In this document: in pieces, positions 17,075 through 26,553 of the stretch
Layout: each line of letters starts with the position of its first letter
How positions within the stretch are numbered: the stretch's first letter is position 1
From: Treponema sp.
GTDB taxonomy: Bacteria; Spirochaetota; Spirochaetia; Treponematales; Treponemataceae
NCBI GenBank assembly: GCA_017469785.1
Contig: JAFUFU010000045.1
Location: 62,001-126,000, forward strand
Length of the DNA stretch: 64,000 bases
Direction: 5' to 3'
Translations under genes and position numbers: made by a program
Notes under the pieces: model-generated
The model's input: the letters and a program-made list of their open reading frames with translations, nothing else
Database searches by the model: none
What the model was told of the DNA's origin: nothing

Positions 17075-18040
17075 ATGAAGAAAGAAACTCTTGCTCGTAT
17101 CAAACAAATTGCAATTCCCCTTGGAATCCTTGTTGGACTTTTTGCCTTGATGGTCCTTGTCACCTATTTAGCGCTTTTCAAGCCGAATTTTATGCGCGGA
17201 AACGGAAAGCCTACGCCGATGGACAAAAATCACTTTCTTACAAAAGAAAATGAGGAAAAAAATGTTGCCGATACTGAGTGGTTTTATGCCCAGAATCCTG
17301 ATGAGATAACGGTTCAGTCTTTTGACGGAATAAAACTCGTTGCTTACAATCTTCCAGCCGAGAACGCAAAGGGAACATGGCTTATGATTCATGGCCATCA
17401 GTCTTCTCCTTTGCGGGAATATGCTGGACTTGCCCGTTTTTTCCATGAGCTAGGCTATAATGTGGTTCTGCCATACCAGCGCGCCCACGGCAAGAGCGAG
17501 GGAAAATACATCACTTTTGGCGTGAAGGAACGCTATGATGTTCGCGACTGGATTCTTAAAATCAATGAAATTTACGGTGATACCAGTCCTCTTTATCTTG
17601 AGGGAATTTCGATGGGCTGCGCTACGGTCTTGATGTCTCTCAGTTTTGATTTGCCGGAGAATGTAAAATCTGTGGTGGCTGACTGCGGCTACACTTCTCC
17701 TTATGAAATCATGTGGAAGGTTGCCAAAAAAGACAAGAATGTGCCTCTTCCCCGCTTGATTCTGGGGCTCGGAAACATTATGGCAAAAATCCTCGCCGAT
17801 TTTGAATTTGACGAGTACGATACGTTCAAAGGGCTTCGTTACAACAAGCTTCCGGTTCTGTTCGTCCATGGAACCGCAGATGCTTTCGTTCCAATCGAAA
17901 TGACGATTTCAAATTACCAGTATTGTACCAGCGAAAAATATCTGTATCTTGTGGAAGATTGTCCCCATGCGATTGCTTATATCGTTGATGAGGACAATTA
18001 TCACAAAAAACTTATTGATTTCTGCAAGCTCGGGCAATAG
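17075..18040 (+). CDS. Membrane-anchored alpha/beta hydrolase
   Basis: 321 residues from the ATG at 17075. One N-terminal membrane helix (about 11-33) is followed by a serine-hydrolase domain: oxyanion loop MIHGHQSS, nucleophile elbow EGISMGC (GxSxG), Asp in FVHGTADAFVP and a His near the end in EDCPHAIAY. It resembles the YqkD/BEM46-like group of anchored hydrolases, with unknown substrate. The 3' end overlaps the convergent uxuB by 29 bases. Confidence 0.82.
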   Translation: MKKETLARIKQIAIPLGILVGLFALMVLVTYLALFKPNFMRGNGKPTPMDKNHFLTKENEEKNVADTEWFYAQNPDEITVQSFDGIKLVAYNLPAENAKGTWLMIHGHQSSPLREYAGLARFFHELGYNVVLPYQRAHGKSEGKYITFGVKERYDVRDWILKINEIYGDTSPLYLEGISMGCATVLMSLSFDLPENVKSVVADCGYTSPYEIMWKVAKKDKNVPLPRLILGLGNIMAKILADFEFDEYDTFKGLRYNKLPVLFVHGTADAFVPIEMTISNYQYCTSEKYLYLVEDCPHAIAYIVDEDNYHKKLIDFCKLGQ

Positions 18041-19634
18041 CTTCCCGTACTTTCCCCGTTCCGCTTACCATGAATACGAAATTATCGCAGACTTTTTCAT
18101 AGAGCGGGGATGCAGAGACATCAAATCCGAAAATCTTTTCCTTTGAAAGAAGGTTCTGCAGCTTGGGTTCGATTTCCTCTCTTGCAGAGCCGAAATGAAT
18201 TCCTTGGAGAATTGTGCAGACTTCTTCAAGAAGAGGATCACTTGAAAGTTCGAAAGAATTTCCCTCGTCATCGATGGCGAGCAGATAGCGGCACCAAAGT
18301 GCGAGCACGAGGGGAAGGATTTTGAGCGTTTTAACATCGAGAGCAGGATTTGCAATGTAGGCTTTTACGGTCTCGCCGAAGCGAATCGAAAGCTTCTGTG
18401 ACGTATCGGTGGCGATTCTCTGCGGCGTATCCGGCATGAAGGGATTTGGAAGTCGCATTGTAATCACTTCGTCAATGAATTTCTTCGGCTCGATGATTTT
18501 CGGGTCTACTACGACAGGCAGGCCCTCTTCGTAACCGAGGATTTCCACCATTTTCCGCAAATCCTTGTCTTTCATTTCATCGCAGATAAGCTTGAAGCCA
18601 AGCAAGCATCCTGAAACGGCGAGTGCCGTGTGGAGCGGATTCAAGCAGGTGCAGACTTTCATTTTTTCCACTTTGTTTACGGTTTCACGGTCCGTGAAGA
18701 AAACGCCGGCTTTTTCCAGCGGCGGGCGACCGTTCGGGAAACTGTCCTCAATCACCAGATATTGGACTTCTTCTGCGTTAACGAATGTAGAGCAATATGT
18801 TCCCTTGCTCGTTACAATCAGGCTCGTGTTTTCATAGCCGTCTTTCTTAAGGAGTTCTGCGACTTTTTCGTTCGGGCGCGGCGTGATTTTGTCAATCATT
18901 GACCAAGGGAATGAGACTTTGCTTTCATCGGAAACATAGTTAAGGAATTCAGCGGGAACAAAATTCTTGATTTTCCAGAATTCAGCGATTTTAAGAACGG
19001 ATGACCGGAGTTTTTCGCCGTTGTGAGAACAGTTATCCATTGAAACGAGTGCCAGCGGATGTTTTCCTGCGTTGAAGCGTTCCAAAAGAAGCGCGACCAA
19101 TCGGCTGAGGAACATCTTGGCCTTAGCTGGCGGATTTTTCAAGTCTTCTTCAAAGGCGGGAAGAAGCTTGCTGTCCGAGCCGTAAATGGCATAACCTTTT
19201 TCTGTGATGGTGAATGAAGCCATCTTTAGCGATGGATTTTTGAACGCATTTACAAGGACAGCCCAGTCTTCCGGAAATTCAGGCGAGCATTTTTCTGCCT
19301 GCATGACGGAAGCGATGATTTCCTTTGAAATTGAGCCGTCGGCTTTGAGCGTAACGCCGAGGGTAAGATTGTCGTGGGGCCGGAACAGCTTGTCAATGAT
19401 TTCAAAATCATAGCAGTCGCTGCAGACAATTCCCGTGTTCATCTCGCCTTCGTTCAGGAGACGCTGGCAAAGTGCGGCCGGAAAGATGCGGAAAATGTTT
19501 CCGGCACCGAAGTGAACCCATTCTGGATTTGCAGCTGTTTTTTCACGTACTGACGGAATATCAAATTTCGGAAACACGACACCGGCTTTTTCCCAGCCAG
19601 ATTTGTCTTTTAATCCCTCTAATGAAAGTTTCAT
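18012..19634 (-). CDS. uxuB: D-mannonate oxidoreductase (fructuronate reductase)
   Basis: 540 residues of the long-chain mannitol dehydrogenase family. The N-terminal WVHFGAGNIFRIFPA is the NAD-binding turn. The catalytic region includes VSMDNCSHNG and, further on, the Lys/Asn/His cluster around LNPLHTALA. In the hexuronate pathway UxuB reduces fructuronate to mannonate with NADH. It lies directly after uxuA (16 bases apart), with AGGAGG before the ATG. Family members also oxidise mannitol or tagaturonate; the uxuA neighbour makes fructuronate reductase the best call. Confidence 0.9.
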   Translation of the reverse strand: MKLSLEGLKDKSGWEKAGVVFPKFDIPSVREKTAANPEWVHFGAGNIFRIFPAALCQRLLNEGEMNTGIVCSDCYDFEIIDKLFRPHDNLTLGVTLKADGSISKEIIASVMQAEKCSPEFPEDWAVLVNAFKNPSLKMASFTITEKGYAIYGSDSKLLPAFEEDLKNPPAKAKMFLSRLVALLLERFNAGKHPLALVSMDNCSHNGEKLRSSVLKIAEFWKIKNFVPAEFLNYVSDESKVSFPWSMIDKITPRPNEKVAELLKKDGYENTSLIVTSKGTYCSTFVNAEEVQYLVIEDSFPNGRPPLEKAGVFFTDRETVNKVEKMKVCTCLNPLHTALAVSGCLLGFKLICDEMKDKDLRKMVEILGYEEGLPVVVDPKIIEPKKFIDEVITMRLPNPFMPDTPQRIATDTSQKLSIRFGETVKAYIANPALDVKTLKILPLVLALWCRYLLAIDDEGNSFELSSDPLLEEVCTILQGIHFGSAREEIEPKLQNLLSKEKIFGFDVSASPLYEKVCDNFVFMVSGTGKVREAIARACRNQ

Positions 19635-19650
19635 ATATATGCCTCCTGTT

Positions 19651-20727
19651 TTATTTTCGAGATGCGTTTTTTTCGATTGATTCCCACAAGCCTGAGATAT
19701 ATGCGGCTCCCAAAGCCCGGTCGTACAAGCCGTAGCCGGGCATTGCTTTTTCGCCCCAAATCATGCGTCCGTGGTCAGGGCGGATTGGGCCTGTAAAGCC
19801 TATATCGTAGAGAGCCTTGACGATTTCGTACATGTCGAAAGAGCCGTCGCTTGAAAGATGGGCCGCTTCCTCAAAATCTTTTCTGCCGTCATTGAACTGG
19901 AGATTTCGTACATGGGCGAAATGAATGCGGCCTTTGAGAGCGCGGATCATGGCCGGAAGGTCATTGTCTGGATTCGTGCCGTAGCTTCCAGCGCAGAAAG
20001 TGATTCCGTTATGAGGATTGTCCGTATTCTTTAACATGCGCTGAATGTTCGGGAGTGTGTTGATGATTCTCGGAAGCCCGAATACGCTCCAGGCCGGGTC
20101 ATCGGGATGAATCGCCATGTTGATATCGTACTTGTCACAAACGGGCATAATCGCGTCAAGGAAGTATTTGAGCCGGTCAAAAAGCATGTCTGCTGTTGTG
20201 CCCTCATACATCTTGAAGAGTTCTTTTATCTTTGCCATGCGCTCAGGTTCCCAACCCGGCATTACAGTGCCGTTCATGTCTCCTGCGATACTCTCAAACA
20301 TTTTTGACGGGTCAATGGAATCCACTGTCTTCTGATTGTATGCCAGTACGGTTGAACCGTCGGGCCGGACTCGGGCGAGTTCCGTGCGGGTCCAGTCGAA
20401 TACCGGCATGAAATTGTAGCAGACCATGTGAATGTCATTTTTTCCGAGATTTTCCAAAGACTTGATGTAAGCGTCGATATCCTTGTCCCTGTCCGCACCT
20501 GCTGTTTTGATTGCATCGCTTACGTTTACGCTTTCAATTCCTTCGACAGTAAGTCCCGCTGCCTCAACTTCCTCTTTGAGCGCCTTAATCTCTGATTCTT
20601 CCCAGACTTCTCCCGGCATTTTATTATAAAGTGTTGTGATGACACCTTTCACGTAAGCTGTCTGTCGAATCTGCTGCAAGGTAACGGTGTCGTATTTTGA
20701 GCCGTACCATCTCATTGTCATTTTCAT
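19651..20727 (-). CDS. uxuA: Mannonate dehydratase
   Basis: 358 residues, the usual length for UxuA. It opens with MKMTMRWYG as in the family and has the TIM-barrel segments LPRIINT, TFCAGSYGTNPDND and GPIRPDHGRMIWGE containing expected metal ligands. It dehydrates D-mannonate to 2-keto-3-deoxygluconate. It lies between the TRAP permease gene and uxuB on the same strand, so uptake and catabolism of a hexuronate appear to be one operon. Confidence 0.95.
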   Translation of the reverse strand: MKMTMRWYGSKYDTVTLQQIRQTAYVKGVITTLYNKMPGEVWEESEIKALKEEVEAAGLTVEGIESVNVSDAIKTAGADRDKDIDAYIKSLENLGKNDIHMVCYNFMPVFDWTRTELARVRPDGSTVLAYNQKTVDSIDPSKMFESIAGDMNGTVMPGWEPERMAKIKELFKMYEGTTADMLFDRLKYFLDAIMPVCDKYDINMAIHPDDPAWSVFGLPRIINTLPNIQRMLKNTDNPHNGITFCAGSYGTNPDNDLPAMIRALKGRIHFAHVRNLQFNDGRKDFEEAAHLSSDGSFDMYEIVKALYDIGFTGPIRPDHGRMIWGEKAMPGYGLYDRALGAAYISGLWESIEKNASRK

Positions 20728-20771
20728 AGCAAAAATCCTCCATAAAAACTATTAACTATATTCTATTATAT

Positions 20772-22067
20772 TTAACCGGCAACACCAAAAATCATATTCG
20801 GAATGAATAGGACTAGATTCGGGAAGAATACAAGAATCGCCAGTTCAAGCAATATCGCAAAGAAGAATGGCAGGCTTTCTCTTGTGTATTCTTCAGGCGG
20901 ACAATCTATTATACCACAAACTGTGTATAATGCTGAGCCGATTGGCGGGGTCATAACGCCAAGAGTGACGATTGTTGCCATAAGTACGCCAAAGTGAACA
21001 GGATCCATGCCTGCGCTCGTTACCATGGGAAGGAAAATCGGAGTAAGGAGCAGAAAGTTTACATTGCTGTCAACAAACATTCCGGTTACAAAAAGGAAGC
21101 CCAGCATAATTAAGGTTAAGAGTTGTCCATTTGATGTGATTCCGAAAATGAATGTGCTTAATGCGGCTGGCAATTTGACCCAGGTGACGGCATAGCTGAA
21201 CGGACCGCTCATTGCAATTATGAGCATGATTGCTCCATTGTCTTTGAGCGTGGTGATAAGAGCTTCCTTAAAATTCTCCCAATTCAGTTTTTTGTAAACG
21301 AATTTTCCGACGATAAGAGCATAGACTACTGCGAAAGCTCCTGATTCTGACGGCGTGAATACTCCGAAGCGGATTCCGACAATCAAGATGATAGGGAAAA
21401 GCAAAGCCCAGATTGACTGCTTGAGATTCTCAAAAATTTCACGCAAGGTTAATTTTGGAGCATCAACAGCCGGCGGATCAAATTTCCTTATTCGGCTGGT
21501 AATCGTTGTGGTTGCCATAAGGAAAGCCATCATGAGAATTCCAGGAATGATTCCGGCAGCGAACAAGCGACCGATTGAAACCTCACCGACGAAACCGAAG
21601 ATAATCAGACCTAAACTTGGCGGAATTGTTGCCGTGATGAGTGCTGTAAGACAGTTCACGGAGCAAATGTATCCCTTTGTGTAGCCGCGCTTCATCATCT
21701 CAGGGGCTAAAATCCTTGTCTCCATTGCCGCGTCAGCTGTAGCAGAACCGGAAACACCGCCCATAAGTGTAGACATGACAACGGAAATCTGTGCCGTGCC
21801 GCCATACATTCTCCGTGTAAGAAGACGTGCAAGGCTTAAAAGCTGCTCAGTGATACCTGAGACATTCATCAAATTTCCGGCAAAGATAAAGAAGGGGACG
21901 GCGAGAAAAGCAAAGGACTGACTCTGAAGGACAACCATTTGTACGGCGGCTTCAAAGGGAAGAATCGGCTGGCTCATGAAGAAGGCAAAACCTGCAATTC
22001 CAATGACAAAAGCGATTGGCATTCCCATCAGCAAAAATATAACAAAACTAATCAGTAAAAGACTCAT
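20772..22067 (-). CDS. dctM: TRAP transporter large permease (DctM)
   Basis: 431 residues with about 12 hydrophobic helices and DctM landmarks (IPFFIFAGNLM-like motif, SGSATADAA, and the ATIVTLGVMTPPIGSALY segment). It is the ion-coupled channel of a TRAP transporter, working with the small permease (next upstream, 9 bases away) and the periplasmic binding protein. Location before uxuA suggests hexuronate (glucuronate/galacturonate) import driven by Na+ or H+. Confidence 0.93.
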   Translation of the reverse strand: MSLLLISFVIFLLMGMPIAFVIGIAGFAFFMSQPILPFEAAVQMVVLQSQSFAFLAVPFFIFAGNLMNVSGITEQLLSLARLLTRRMYGGTAQISVVMSTLMGGVSGSATADAAMETRILAPEMMKRGYTKGYICSVNCLTALITATIPPSLGLIIFGFVGEVSIGRLFAAGIIPGILMMAFLMATTTITSRIRKFDPPAVDAPKLTLREIFENLKQSIWALLFPIILIVGIRFGVFTPSESGAFAVVYALIVGKFVYKKLNWENFKEALITTLKDNGAIMLIIAMSGPFSYAVTWVKLPAALSTFIFGITSNGQLLTLIMLGFLFVTGMFVDSNVNFLLLTPIFLPMVTSAGMDPVHFGVLMATIVTLGVMTPPIGSALYTVCGIIDCPPEEYTRESLPFFFAILLELAILVFFPNLVLFIPNMIFGVAG

Positions 22068-22076
22068 ATTCTCCTC

Positions 22077-22583
22077 CTAGGCTTGCTCAGCAGCTGTGTC
22101 TTCAGTTTTAGATTCTGTATCCTTAAAATGTACAATGCACTGTTTAATTTTTCCGATTGTAGAAATTGACATGGAAAAAGTCGCAACTACGAGGCTCAGG
22201 CTCACAAGAGAATACGGAATTGGGATTGATTGATATGTGCGTACCCGCTCGACCCATACAAGGCGGCAACCATAAAGGCAGGTGAGGACACACAGAGCTA
22301 AAATAACAGCGTATACAGCAATCAATACGATTTTTTGCAGTTTTTTGTGAAAATAGCGTGTAACCAGGTCTATTCCGATGAGCTGACCGCTTCGCCACGC
22401 GACATCAGCTCCCAAAAATGCCGTCCAGGCCAAAAGAAGCAAAGCAAGATCGATATTCCAGGCCATTGAAATTCGCATAAAGCGTAGAATGGCAGAAGCA
22501 AAGATAAGCGCTACCAGGAGAATAAAACCGACGCAACAAAAGCCTACCTCGATTTTACAAAAATAATCATAAATCTTTTTCAT
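22077..22583 (-). CDS. dctQ: TRAP transporter small permease (DctQ)
   Basis: 168 residues with four membrane helices and the DctQ-type motif LLAWTAFLGADVAWRSGQ in the second/third helix. Partner of the adjacent DctM. Its start follows an intergenic hairpin that probably lowers expression of the permease relative to the binding protein. Confidence 0.9.
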   Translation of the reverse strand: MKKIYDYFCKIEVGFCCVGFILLVALIFASAILRFMRISMAWNIDLALLLLAWTAFLGADVAWRSGQLIGIDLVTRYFHKKLQKIVLIAVYAVILALCVLTCLYGCRLVWVERVRTYQSIPIPYSLVSLSLVVATFSMSISTIGKIKQCIVHFKDTESKTEDTAAEQA

Positions 22584-22632
22584 ACTGATTTCCGTTTTGG
22601 TGATAAATGAGTCGTGAAGACGAAAGGGAAAA

Positions 22633-22664
22633 ATCTGAGCTTCCCGAAAAAAGAAAGCTCAGAT
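22633..22664 (-). terminator. Partial terminator/attenuator between dctP and dctQ
   Basis: On the minus strand ATCTGAGCTT pairs with AAGCTCAGAT and is followed by a T-run. It lies eight bases after the dctP stop inside the operon, so partial termination is likely, giving more binding protein than permease. Confidence 0.75.
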
Positions 22665-22671
22665 ACTGTTT

Positions 22672-23667
22672 TTATTTTGCGAGTTGTGTGAAGAGACGCT
22701 CTTTTAGACCGTCAGAAAAACCAAGTTCGTTTGAGGCGTAAAGTGGCTCGATGGCAGCTTTGAATTCATCGATGTTCACTTCGCGGATAGTTACGCCGTT
22801 TTTCTTCATGTGGTCATAGAAGCCTTCTTCTTCTTTCTGAATGATTTCACCGTACTCAATAGCGGCTTCTCGCATTGTCTTTGTGAAGAATGCCTTATCT
22901 GATGGAGAAAGGCTGTTGTAGAATGAAGCTGAGCAGACGAATGCAGACTGGAGCATGTAGTGCTTTGTTAATGCAAGATTTTTTGTAACTTCATAAATGC
23001 GGCTTCCGTCAGCGGTGGCAACCTGAACTTCGCAGCCATCAAGTGTTTTTTGCTGGATTCCAGGGAATACCTCGCCCCATGAAATACCGATATTTGCAAA
23101 TCCCAGATATTTTGCAAGCTTATTTCCGATTGTGTTTCCGAATCCGCGAATGCGCAGACCCTTCAAATCAGAAACATGCTCGACAGGAATGTTTGTGTAG
23201 AAGCTTCTGAAGCCATTGTACATATTTGTGATGTATACAACGCCCTGTTTTTCAAGTTCAGCAGACCATTCTTTAAAAATCTGTGTGTCGGGGAGTCTTT
23301 TTAGAGACTCTGGGTCTGTGAGGATGTATGGAGCCATGAGAATGTTCAAGTCTGGAATATTGAACTGACTTGCAAGACGGCCGGGGTCACTGGGAACCAC
23401 GAGGTTGATTCCGAGTTTTGCCTGCGTGACAAGTGCGTCCGTATCTCCTGAAAGAGCACCGGCAACCAAAACTGTTGCGTCAAATCTTCCTGTCTCATTA
23501 AGCCGGTCAGCTACAGCCTGCATCATGCGGCTCTGGCCTGTTGTGGCAGCTTCTGTACCGGCAAATGTGACAGAAATTTTTTTAGGGCCTGAATTTTTAG
23601 AGCAAGAAGAGAATAAAAGCCCGAAACATAAAGCGGCGCCTAGTACGCCTAATGACAATTTTTTCAT
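22672..23667 (-). CDS. dctP: TRAP transporter substrate-binding protein (DctP)
   Basis: 331 residues with a lipoprotein signal (lipobox-like LFSSC near residue 21), so it is probably lipid-anchored in the periplasm. It matches DctP proteins: the LKGLRIRGFGN segment carries the conserved Arg that binds the substrate carboxylate, followed by ISWGEVFPGIQQKTLDGCE. The start at 23667 is chosen because AAGGAGG lies six bases upstream; 23685 would break the signal sequence. First gene of the dctPQM-uxuAB operon. Confidence 0.92.
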   Translation of the reverse strand: MKKLSLGVLGAALCFGLLFSSCSKNSGPKKISVTFAGTEAATTGQSRMMQAVADRLNETGRFDATVLVAGALSGDTDALVTQAKLGINLVVPSDPGRLASQFNIPDLNILMAPYILTDPESLKRLPDTQIFKEWSAELEKQGVVYITNMYNGFRSFYTNIPVEHVSDLKGLRIRGFGNTIGNKLAKYLGFANIGISWGEVFPGIQQKTLDGCEVQVATADGSRIYEVTKNLALTKHYMLQSAFVCSASFYNSLSPSDKAFFTKTMREAAIEYGEIIQKEEEGFYDHMKKNGVTIREVNIDEFKAAIEPLYASNELGFSDGLKERLFTQLAK

Positions 23668-23692
23668 GTGAAGCCTCCTTTTCACTGATATG

Positions 23693-23726
23693 TTAGTATA
23701 TTAGTTCATAAATACTGACCTGTCAA
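23693..23726 (-). promoter_or_regulatory. Promoter of dctPQM-uxuAB with putative GntR operator
   Basis: On the minus strand TTGACA (23721-23726), 17-base spacer, TAATAT (23698-23703). The sequence TTAGTATATTAG (plus strand 23693-23704) covers the -10 box. A one-base variant occurs at 28396-28407 and an 11-base match at 27263-27273, both in the second TRAP operon. Confidence 0.7.
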
Positions 23727-23751
23727 GGAAAAAAAATCAAAAATCTCTTCC

Positions 23752-23780
23752 TTGACATATTTGTATGTTCAATGCAAAAT
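23752..23780 (+). promoter_or_regulatory. Promoter of the first gntR gene
   Basis: TTGACA (23752-23757), 17-base spacer, CAAAAT (23775-23780). It is divergent from, and 26 bases from, the dctP promoter, so one regulator bound between them could affect both. Confidence 0.5.
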
Positions 23781-23805
23781 AGACTAACTGTAAGGGAGAA
23801 AAAGA

Positions 23806-24528
23806 ATGGCAGCAGAAAAGACAAACTCAACGGCGCAATCGGCGATTTACAACGCGCTCAAAAAAAATATAATGTCGCTGCAGCTTAAGCCTGGAACTGC
23901 AATGAGCACTCAGGAAATCGCCGCAAAGCTGAATGTCAGCCGAACTCCGGTTCGCGAGGCTTTTATCCGCTTGCAGCGTGATGGTCTTGTGGATATCTTT
24001 CCTCAAAAAGAAACAGTAGTTTCTAGAATTGATTTTTCGAAAGTTGAGCAAGAGCGTTTTATTCGCGAAAGTCTTGAATGTGCGAATCTTGATTTGCTTG
24101 TTGGCAAATTCACAAGGCAGGACCTGTCGGTTATGGAAGTCAACCTTGAAAAACAACTGGCGGCAATGCATGCGAATAATCAGACCGAGCATATTGCCTT
24201 GGATAATGAATTTCATCACTATATGTTTAAAATTACGGGGCAGGAACTTGCCTGGCAGACCATCGAGAACACAAGCAATCATTATGCACGAATACGTCTT
24301 CTTTCTGTATCAGATGATTCTGTAATACACGAAACTATTTTGCAGCATCAAAAAATTTTGTCAGCCGCATTTGATGGCGATGTGGAACACGCAAAAATCT
24401 ACATGAAGGCTCATCTTCACCGGCTTGAAGGTCAGCTGCAGCAGATTCTTCAGACATATCCAGAATATTTTGACCAAAAGCTTATTCCTGACGAAGAAAG
24501 ATTCAGCGCGCTTTTGGCCGAAAATTAA
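23806..24528 (+). CDS. GntR-family regulator with FCD domain, probable hexuronate regulator
   Basis: 240 residues. A winged helix (STQEIAAKLNVSRTPVREAFIRLQRDGLVDIFPQ) is followed by an all-helical FCD domain with the usual metal/ligand positions (ALDNEFHHYMF, HQKIL, HLHRLEG). FCD regulators such as UxuR, ExuR and LldR bind small carboxylates. It is divergent from dctPQM-uxuAB, and probably controls that operon in response to a hexuronate or an intermediate. It is a paralogue of the GntR protein encoded at 24572-25246. Confidence 0.88.
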   Translation: MAAEKTNSTAQSAIYNALKKNIMSLQLKPGTAMSTQEIAAKLNVSRTPVREAFIRLQRDGLVDIFPQKETVVSRIDFSKVEQERFIRESLECANLDLLVGKFTRQDLSVMEVNLEKQLAAMHANNQTEHIALDNEFHHYMFKITGQELAWQTIENTSNHYARIRLLSVSDDSVIHETILQHQKILSAAFDGDVEHAKIYMKAHLHRLEGQLQQILQTYPEYFDQKLIPDEERFSALLAEN

Positions 24529-24571
24529 ATTTTTATGCTGAGAATTGCCTCTGCCAGTTTTTAGCGATGCC

Positions 24572-25246
24572 TTATTCAAAAAAATCGGGGAACTTCCGTT
24601 CCAGCTCTGAGATTTCTCCGTACAGTCGCGAAAGGTGTGCTTTTTCCAGCTCAATGAGCCTGTCCCTGTCATTCTCTTTGATTGCGTTGATAATCTGCTC
24701 ATGCTCAGTTTCAACGAGTCTGGGAATTTCATTTGTGCTGTAACTCAGAATCCTTATCCGATGGTCGTTGCCTGTATGCGCTGAGACTGTTTCCCATACC
24801 CATTCACAACCAGCTTGTGTGTACAGCAGATGATGAAGTTTGTCATCAAGCCTGAGAAAATTGATTGTATCATTATCGAGCAGGCTGGCATGCTGTGCGA
24901 CAAGCGTCCCCTGCATTTTCGTGATAAAAATCTCGCGTTTTGTAGAATCTGAAAGGGTTTTCATGCATTCATCAAGCACGCCAAGTTCCAGACTGAGCCG
25001 CATGAATCTCTCCTGACGGAGGATTTCCTTGTTCAGAAGAGAGACACGCGTACCCTTTTGTGGAAAAATGTCCACGAGTTTATCACTCGCGAGCCGCAAA
25101 AGGGCATCACGAACCGGGGAACGGGAAACTCCCATCTGCTCGGCAAGAGCGTTGATGTCGAGTTCCTGTCCCGGTTTATACAAGAGATTTGTAATCGAAT
25201 GGCGCAATGTGTCGTACACAGATACTTTCGATTCAAATTTTGCCAT
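24572..25246 (-). CDS. GntR-family regulator with FCD domain, second paralogue
   Basis: 224 residues with the same design as the regulator at 23806: winged helix (INALAEQMGVSRSPVRDALLRLASDKLVDIFPQKGTRV, shown in two parts) and an FCD domain (RLDDKLHHLLY, EHEQI, HLSRLYG). It is the last gene of the second TRAP operon, starting two bases after dctM. The two regulators could share operators because the same 12-bp motif is found in front of both operons. Confidence 0.88.
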   Translation of the reverse strand: MAKFESKVSVYDTLRHSITNLLYKPGQELDINALAEQMGVSRSPVRDALLRLASDKLVDIFPQKGTRVSLLNKEILRQERFMRLSLELGVLDECMKTLSDSTKREIFITKMQGTLVAQHASLLDNDTINFLRLDDKLHHLLYTQAGCEWVWETVSAHTGNDHRIRILSYSTNEIPRLVETEHEQIINAIKENDRDRLIELEKAHLSRLYGEISELERKFPDFFE

Positions 25247-25248
25247 TT

Positions 25249-26553
25249 TTACACCGCGAATCCCAAAATTCTTGGAAGGAAGAGTGAAACCTGCGGAACG
25301 AATGTGACAAGCAAGAGTCCTGCAATCATGGTCAGATAGAAGGGAATCATCGCTTTCGTTGTCTTTTCAATGCTGATTTTACCAACACCGCAGCCGACGA
25401 AGAGCGCGCTTCCCACCGGAGGTGTACACAAACCGATTGCAAGGTTGAAAATCAACATTACGCCGAACTGAACGAGGCTCATTCCGCATACGTTCTGAAC
25501 TACGGGAGCCAGAATCGGCGTCACAATCAAGATGAGTGGTGCCATGTCCATGATGCAGCCAAGGAAGAGGAGCATGATGTTAATCAGAAGCAAAAGCACT
25601 ATCTTGTTGTTTGAAAGGGCGAGCAAAGCGTTGGTAATCATCGTAGGTACTTTGAGAAGAGCAAGAAGGTAGCCGAAGCCGCCTGCCGCCGCGATGAGAG
25701 AGAAGACCATGGCAAGGGTTTTGACCGTGTTCATCAGAAGACGGGGCATTTGTGAAATCTTGAGTTCCTTGTAGACGAATACTGAAATGATGAATGAATA
25801 AATACAAGCGATTGCTGCTGATTCGGTAGCCGTGAAGAAACCTGCCGTAACGCCAACCAAGATGATGACGGCCGTAAAAAGAGCAAGAACGGCATCAAAA
25901 CAGACTTTGACGACTTCTTTGAAGCCCATTGCGTCGCCTTTCGGATAATGTCGAAGGATGCTCATAATCGCGCACACAATCAGGAACAGAATGCCGAGCG
26001 TGACGCCCGGAACAAGACCCGCCATGAAGAGCGCGCCTACTGAAACGCCGCCTGCCGCAACGGAATAGATAATCATGTTGTGGCTCGGCGGAATGAGGAC
26101 GCCCTGACAGCTCGTTGCTACTGTAACAGCTACAGAAAAATCCCTGTCAAAACCGGCTTTTACCATCATCGGGATTTCGATTGAACCAAGGGAAGAGACA
26201 TCGGCTACAGCGCTGCCTGAAAGGTGTCCGAAGAACATTGAGCCAAGTACGTTGACGTATGAAAATCCGCCCCTGAATCGGCCAACTACAGCGTCCGCGG
26301 CCTTTAAAAGACGGTCTGAGATGCCACCGGCGCCCATGATTTCGCCAGAAAGGATGAAGAATGGGATTGCCATCAAACTGAATGAATTGATGCTTTTTCC
26401 CATCTGCTGAATGAAAGCCATCAGCGGAATGTTGCAGTACACCAGGGTAATACAAGATGAAACAGCCAGCGCGAATGTGACCGGCATCTTAATCAAAATG
26501 AAAAATACGAAAGAACCCAGCAGGAGCCAGATTGCAATAGTAGGATCAAACAT
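25249..26553 (-). CDS. dctM: TRAP transporter large permease (DctM), second system
   Basis: 434 residues with 12 or so membrane helices and the DctM motifs AIPFFILSGEIMGAGG, SGSAVADVSSLG and CTPPVGSALFVGCG. The start at 26553 is set by a GGGGGTG ribosome-binding site and by overlap with the end of dctQ (8 bases). It pairs with the preceding DctQ and DctP. Its specificity is not shown; shared operator sequence with the uxu operon suggests a related acid sugar. Confidence 0.9.
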   Translation of the reverse strand: MFDPTIAIWLLLGSFVFFILIKMPVTFALAVSSCITLVYCNIPLMAFIQQMGKSINSFSLMAIPFFILSGEIMGAGGISDRLLKAADAVVGRFRGGFSYVNVLGSMFFGHLSGSAVADVSSLGSIEIPMMVKAGFDRDFSVAVTVATSCQGVLIPPSHNMIIYSVAAGGVSVGALFMAGLVPGVTLGILFLIVCAIMSILRHYPKGDAMGFKEVVKVCFDAVLALFTAVIILVGVTAGFFTATESAAIACIYSFIISVFVYKELKISQMPRLLMNTVKTLAMVFSLIAAAGGFGYLLALLKVPTMITNALLALSNNKIVLLLLINIMLLFLGCIMDMAPLILIVTPILAPVVQNVCGMSLVQFGVMLIFNLAIGLCTPPVGSALFVGCGVGKISIEKTTKAMIPFYLTMIAGLLLVTFVPQVSLFLPRILGFAV